Part shown: positions 7,566 through 10,480 of the stretch, one piece after another
Position numbering within the stretch: position 1 is the stretch's first letter
Layout: each line of letters begins with the position of its first letter
Assembly: GCA_947476765.1 (NCBI GenBank)
Contig: CANJRK010000022.1
Span: forward strand, 1-10,480
Source: Actinomycetota bacterium
GTDB lineage: Bacteria; Actinomycetota; Actinomycetes; S36-B12; UBA5976
DNA length: 10,480 nt
Direction of reading: 5' to 3'
Notes under the pieces: model-generated
What the model saw: only the letters and a program-made list of their open reading frames with translations
Told to the model about the DNA's origin: nothing
Database searches by the model: none
Made by a program: the position numbers and the translations under genes

Positions 7566-8596
7566 TAGTTCACCTTTCCGATCTTGCGTTCAGCGCGAAT
7601 TGTGTTGCGTTGGGCTTCCGTTAAGTGACAGCGCGCTTCATGGTTCGGCGAAACTACCAAAAGCTCTGGAAATGAATCGGCGCAGGCATGGTCTGCAACT
7701 TGGTCTTTAAATGTGCAGCGCGGTGCAAACACGCAACCTTTTGGCAAATTCAAAAGTGATGGTGGAGATCCTGGAATTGGATCTAACTGTTCTTTCTTTT
7801 CTGAAATCTGTGGAATTGATGCCAGCAGTCCCCAGGTGTAAGGCATTTGCGGAGAATAGAAAATTTCTCGCACTGGCGCGTGTTCAACTGCGCTGCCACC
7901 ATACATAACCAAAACTTCATCAGCTAAGTCTGCGACTACGCCTAAGTCATGGGTGATTAAAACGATTGCGGTGCCAAATTCTTTTTGCAGCTCCCGAAGT
8001 AAGTCCAAAATCTGGGCCTGCACCGTCACATCTAATGCAGTAGTTGGCTCATCTGCAATCAAGAGTTCGGGTCCATTAATCAAGGCCATTGCAATCATTA
8101 CTCGCTGACGCATACCGCCCGAAAGTTGATGGGGATACTCATCAATTCGCTGCTCAACATCAGGGATGCCAACTTTAGTAAGCATCTCAGCGGCGCGCGC
8201 TAGAGCTTGCGCCTCCGGGATATCGTGATGAACTCGAACCGCTTCGGCCAATTGATCGCCGATTGTGTAATAGGGATGCAGTGCACTTAATGGATCCTGA
8301 AAAATCATCGCCATTTCATCGCCACGAAGTTTTCGGACTTCCTCAGGGTCAGCAGCAATTAACTCTTTCCCATTGAAGAACACTTCACCAGTTATCTTTG
8401 AATTGGCGCCCGTCAAAAGTCCCATTACTGCCAAGCTGGAAACACTCTTGCCAGAACCTGATTCGCCCACTATCGCCAGAGTCTTGCCGCGCTCAACTGT
8501 GTAGGAAACATTGTTTACGGCATGGACGATTCCATCATCTGTTGTAAATTCAACATTTAGATTTTTAACTTCTAAAATCACATTGGAATTTGTCAT
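7565..8596 (-). CDS. dppD: Dipeptide/oligopeptide ABC transporter ATP-binding protein, DppD/OppD type
   Basis: A 343-residue ATPase subunit that pairs with DppF under the two permeases. Visible motifs are Walker A GESGSGKS (44-51), Q-loop Q100 in [12 protein letters not shown], signature LSGGMRQR (158-165), Walker B LLIADE (178-183) and switch H216. The signature SGGMRQR and the text [13 protein letters not shown] are typical of the D subunit. The C-terminal extension carries [14 protein letters not shown] and four cysteines: C288, C294, C305 and C323. The ATG at 8594-8596 overlaps the dppB stop (ATGA, four bases), and the 3' end overlaps dppF, so dppB-dppD-dppF are translationally coupled. 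There is no room for a second permease gene between dppB and this gene. Confidence 0.94.
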   Translation of the reverse strand: MTNSNVILEVKNLNVEFTTDDGIVHAVNNVSYTVERGKTLAIVGESGSGKSVSSLAVMGLLTGANSKITGEVFFNGKELIAADPEEVRKLRGDEMAMIFQDPLSALHPYYTIGDQLAEAVRVHHDIPEAQALARAAEMLTKVGIPDVEQRIDEYPHQLSGGMRQRVMIAMALINGPELLIADEPTTALDVTVQAQILDLLRELQKEFGTAIVLITHDLGVVADLADEVLVMYGGSAVEHAPVREIFYSPQMPYTWGLLASIPQISEKKEQLDPIPGSPPSLLNLPKGCVFAPRCTFKDQVADHACADSFPELLVVSPNHEARCHLTEAQRNTIRAERKIGKVN

Positions 8597-9582
8597 GTCA
8601 GGCGCACCCGCGGATCTATTGCGGCATAAAGAATATCAACTACGAGATTTGCAACAATTACAAAAACGGCGGCTACCAACACGGTCGCGGTAATTGTTGG
8701 CAAGTCATATTCTGTAACTGCACCAATTGCTAATCGACCTAGACCGGGCAAACTAAAGATGTATTCCGTGATTACGGCGCCACCAAGTAGGCCAGCTAGG
8801 TCAAGGCCAGCGGAGGTAACAATTGGTGTTAAGCCAGCGCGTAAGGCGTGCTTGCGAAAAACTACTCGCTCTGCCAGGCCCTTGGCACGAGCTGTGCGAA
8901 TGTAATCCTCACCCATAGTTTCTAACATTTGGGAACGAGTTAGCCGAGCGTAGTAAGCCGCGTAAAGGATCGCCAAAGTCACCCATGGCAGCAACATTGT
9001 TTGGAAGAACGCAACCGGATCTTCGAAAGGCGATGCGTAGTCCGGGTAAGGCAAAAGATTCCAGCGGACAATGACGAAAACTAAAAACAACAATCCAACG
9101 AAAAATACTGGCAGTGAATACCCAATTAACGAAACTCCCATAATTGCGCGATCTTGCCATTTGCCATGGTGTTTGGCAGCAATGATTCCTGATGAAATAC
9201 CGACCAGCATCCATAGTAAGAATGCGCCAATTGCTAGGTACATAGTTACTGGAATGGCGTCCAGGATTAATACGGTTACTTCTTCGCCATTTCGGAATGA
9301 GTACCCGAGGCAAGGTGCCGAGCAATCAAAAGTTGCAGATCCTGAACCGTAAGTACGGCCGACAAAAATTCCTCGGATCCAATCGATGTACTGCGTCAAC
9401 AATGGCTGATCTAACCCTAATCGGATGCGATTAGCGGCAACTATTTCTGGGGTACAAGTTTTGCCACAGGTCAATCTCGCTGGATCTGTCGGTACTGCGT
9501 TAAAGAGTAAAAAGGTGACGATACTCAGAAGTGTCAACATGAAAATCATGATGATTACACGTCTGACAATGTAGGGAAACAT
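8593..9582 (-). CDS. dppB: Peptide ABC transporter permease, DppB/OppB type
   Basis: A 329-residue integral membrane subunit. The first helix (about 8-28, after the RR at 7-8) and five more hydrophobic segments (about 108-135, 148-173, 195-212, 253-275 and 298-320) give the usual DppB topology. The cytoplasmic EAA loop that contacts the ATPase is clear at about 221-250: MGEDYIRTARAKGL followed by RKHALRAGLTPIV. The loop after the first helix is long and holds the protein's only four cysteines as two CxxxC pairs: C39/C43 in TCGKTC and C87/C91 in DCSAPC. It faces outward, so disulfides are possible. The ATG at 9580-9582 has AGGTGA three bases upstream. The gene follows the binding-protein gene after 91 bp that contain a strong stem-loop. 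It overlaps dppD by four bases. Confidence 0.93.
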   Translation of the reverse strand: MFPYIVRRVIIMIFMLTLLSIVTFLLFNAVPTDPARLTCGKTCTPEIVAANRIRLGLDQPLLTQYIDWIRGIFVGRTYGSGSATFDCSAPCLGYSFRNGEEVTVLILDAIPVTMYLAIGAFLLWMLVGISSGIIAAKHHGKWQDRAIMGVSLIGYSLPVFFVGLLFLVFVIVRWNLLPYPDYASPFEDPVAFFQTMLLPWVTLAILYAAYYARLTRSQMLETMGEDYIRTARAKGLAERVVFRKHALRAGLTPIVTSAGLDLAGLLGGAVITEYIFSLPGLGRLAIGAVTEYDLPTITATVLVAAVFVIVANLVVDILYAAIDPRVRLT

Positions 9583-9585
9583 CTT

Positions 9586-9591
9586 TCACCT
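9586..9591 (-). promoter_or_regulatory. Shine-Dalgarno sequence of dppB
   Basis: AGGTGA on the minus strand, three bases before the dppB ATG. It lies 34 bases or more downstream of the stem-loop at 9626-9658, so the hairpin does not cover it. Confidence 0.7.
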
Positions 9592-9625
9592 TTCATTTTC
9601 GAATTGGACAAGAATTCGCGGCAAC

Positions 9626-9658
9626 GCCTGTGAGTGGACAAGTTGCCCACTCACAGGC
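9626..9658 (-). other. Intra-operon stem-loop between the binding-protein and permease genes
   Basis: A perfect 12-base inverted repeat: GCCTGTGAGTGG at 9626-9637 and its complement at 9647-9658, with a 9-base loop. It lies 15 bases after the stop codon of the binding-protein gene and 43 bases before dppB. On the transcribed (minus) strand no U-run follows the stem, so it is not a standard rho-independent terminator. Position and strength fit an mRNA-stabilising or partly terminating hairpin. Such hairpins are known to raise binding-protein levels over permease levels in ABC importer operons such as malE-malF. The stem itself is directly visible; the function is inferred. Confidence 0.75.
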
Positions 9659-9673
9659 ATAACCGCTAGTTAA

Positions 9674-10480
9674 TTAATTAACTGATAGTGATGCGTATGG
9701 CCATGAGCCGTACGGTCCCCAAATGTAGGCACCGCCAACCTTTGAACCAACGATGCGCTGTTCCTTACCAAAGCGGGTAGGTAAAGCAAGAGCCAATTCC
9801 ATGGACTTCTTGCTTAGAGCCTGCCAAGCCTTAGCTTGTTCTGCGCGATCGGTAATTACCTTGGCAGCATTTGACTCGGCCAAGAAGGCTTCGTCATCCC
9901 ACTGCGACAGGTTGAATCCACCGTTTGCAGCAAACAGTTCTGGAAGAACTGTCGATGCGTTTGACCAGTCTGGAGCCCAGCCGGAAGCAGACATTGAGCC
10001 CTGCTTGGCTGGATCTAGAACTACGCCGTAGTAAGCGCCTGGCTCAATTGCATTAAGCGTGGCAACGATGCCTGCCTTTGCAAGTGAAGCAACAAGTGAA
10101 GCAGCAGCTTTATCAGCAGTTTCACTCTGGCCGTAGTCAATTACGAATGGCTGTGGGAATGCTTCTCCCGAATCCGCAATTAACTTCTTAGCTAGTTCTG
10201 GATTTCCTTCGGCTGGAATTACATCACCGAGTAGACCATCCCATAAGCCAGTTGGTGCATAGTCTGCACCGATGTTTGGCTTTACGACACCATCTGCATA
10301 GTCACCGGCGTACTCGCCACCAGCAATTGTGCGCAGTTCATCACGGTTTACAGCGGCAAGAATTGCTTGACGATGCTTAACGTTTGGAACCTTCTTGGTG
10401 TTAATCGCGTAGTAACGAACGTATGGATCAAGTTCGTCGAAACGACGCTTTTCATACTTAGCATCAGAGAACACAACTGC
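9674..10480 (-). CDS. Peptide ABC transporter substrate-binding protein (SBP family 5), C-terminal part
   Basis: The last 268 codons of an extracytoplasmic solute-binding protein whose 5' end, including the expected lipoprotein signal, lies right of the window. The frame is open from base 10480 to TAA at 9674-9676. The segment RYYAINTKKVPNVKHRQAI, followed by AAVNRDEL, is the typical family 5 (DppA/OppA) region. ELAKKLIADSGE, the GWAPDWSNASTVLPELF block and the C-terminal WGPYGSWPYASLSVN also fit. The protein would capture peptides outside the membrane and deliver them to the permease encoded downstream. It is followed by a strong stem-loop that may keep its transcript more abundant than that of the rest of the operon. 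The ligand cannot be told from this part; opines, nickel or glutathione are possible in the family, but the DppD/DppF neighbours favour peptides. Confidence 0.9.
   Translation of the reverse strand, partial: AVVFSDAKYEKRRFDELDPYVRYYAINTKKVPNVKHRQAILAAVNRDELRTIAGGEYAGDYADGVVKPNIGADYAPTGLWDGLLGDVIPAEGNPELAKKLIADSGEAFPQPFVIDYGQSETADKAAASLVASLAKAGIVATLNAIEPGAYYGVVLDPAKQGSMSASGWAPDWSNASTVLPELFAANGGFNLSQWDDEAFLAESNAAKVITDRAEQAKAWQALSKKSMELALALPTRFGKEQRIVGSKVGGAYIWGPYGSWPYASLSVN

Noticed and set aside
9669..9682. Perfect 14-base AT-rich palindrome GTTAATTAATTAAC over the stop of the binding-protein gene, considered as an operator.
   Set aside because: It overlaps the last codons and the stop codon, is made of a simple TTAA repeat, and lies at a 3' end rather than near a promoter.
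1..10480. Search by eye for CRISPR repeats, tRNA cloverleafs, transposase genes, toxin-antitoxin pairs, defence genes and biosynthetic clusters.
   Set aside because: All space is taken by recognisable housekeeping and transport genes with short gaps; nothing of these kinds was seen.

Overview
The window looks like ordinary core chromosome of a free-living, low-to-mid GC actinobacterium. The actinobacterial assignment rests on four things. There is a mycothiol biosynthesis deacetylase (MshB). The order mshB - small membrane protein - 7Fe ferredoxin - dapC resembles the Mycobacterium tuberculosis region with Rv1170, Rv1171, Rv1177 and Rv1178. The citrate synthase and DapD are of actinobacterial type. 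The oligopeptide permease has an actinobacterial-style cysteine loop. Base composition is clearly AT-richer than in Mycobacterium or Streptomyces and intergenic spaces are very short. Together these suggest a streamlined aquatic lineage such as Nanopelagicales (acI); that placement is inference.

Layout. (1) 1-268, plus strand: the 3' end of dapD (lysine/diaminopimelate pathway). (2) 282-4397, minus strand: five collinear genes read right to left as mshB, a four-helix membrane protein, a 7Fe ferredoxin, dapC and gltA. Several junctions are extremely tight, and dapC appears to start at a non-canonical CTG directly after the ferredoxin stop codon. (3) 4447-6525, plus strand: a cytoplasmic prolyl-oligopeptidase family (S9) dipeptidyl-peptidase-like enzyme, divergent from mshB across 49 bp. 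(4) 6546-10480, minus strand: a dipeptide/oligopeptide ABC importer read right to left as substrate-binding protein (5' end off the window), DppB-type permease, DppD and DppF ATPases. Stop/start overlaps couple the last three genes. A 12-bp perfect stem-loop separates the binding-protein gene from the permease gene. No DppC-type permease lies between dppB and dppD.

How the genes fit together. DapD and DapC are successive steps of the succinylase route to diaminopimelate and lysine. Citrate synthase sits between them and supplies the TCA cycle, the source of succinyl-CoA. The peptide importer and the peptidase plausibly form a peptide-scavenging unit: peptides enter through Dpp and are trimmed in the cytoplasm.

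There is no gene-free stretch over 300 bases; the largest gap is 91 bp, at 9583-9673. I see no tRNA, rRNA, CRISPR array, insertion sequence or phage gene. I found no convincing evidence of a previously undescribed system. The items most worth checking are the dapC start codon, the intra-operon stem-loop and the missing second permease.
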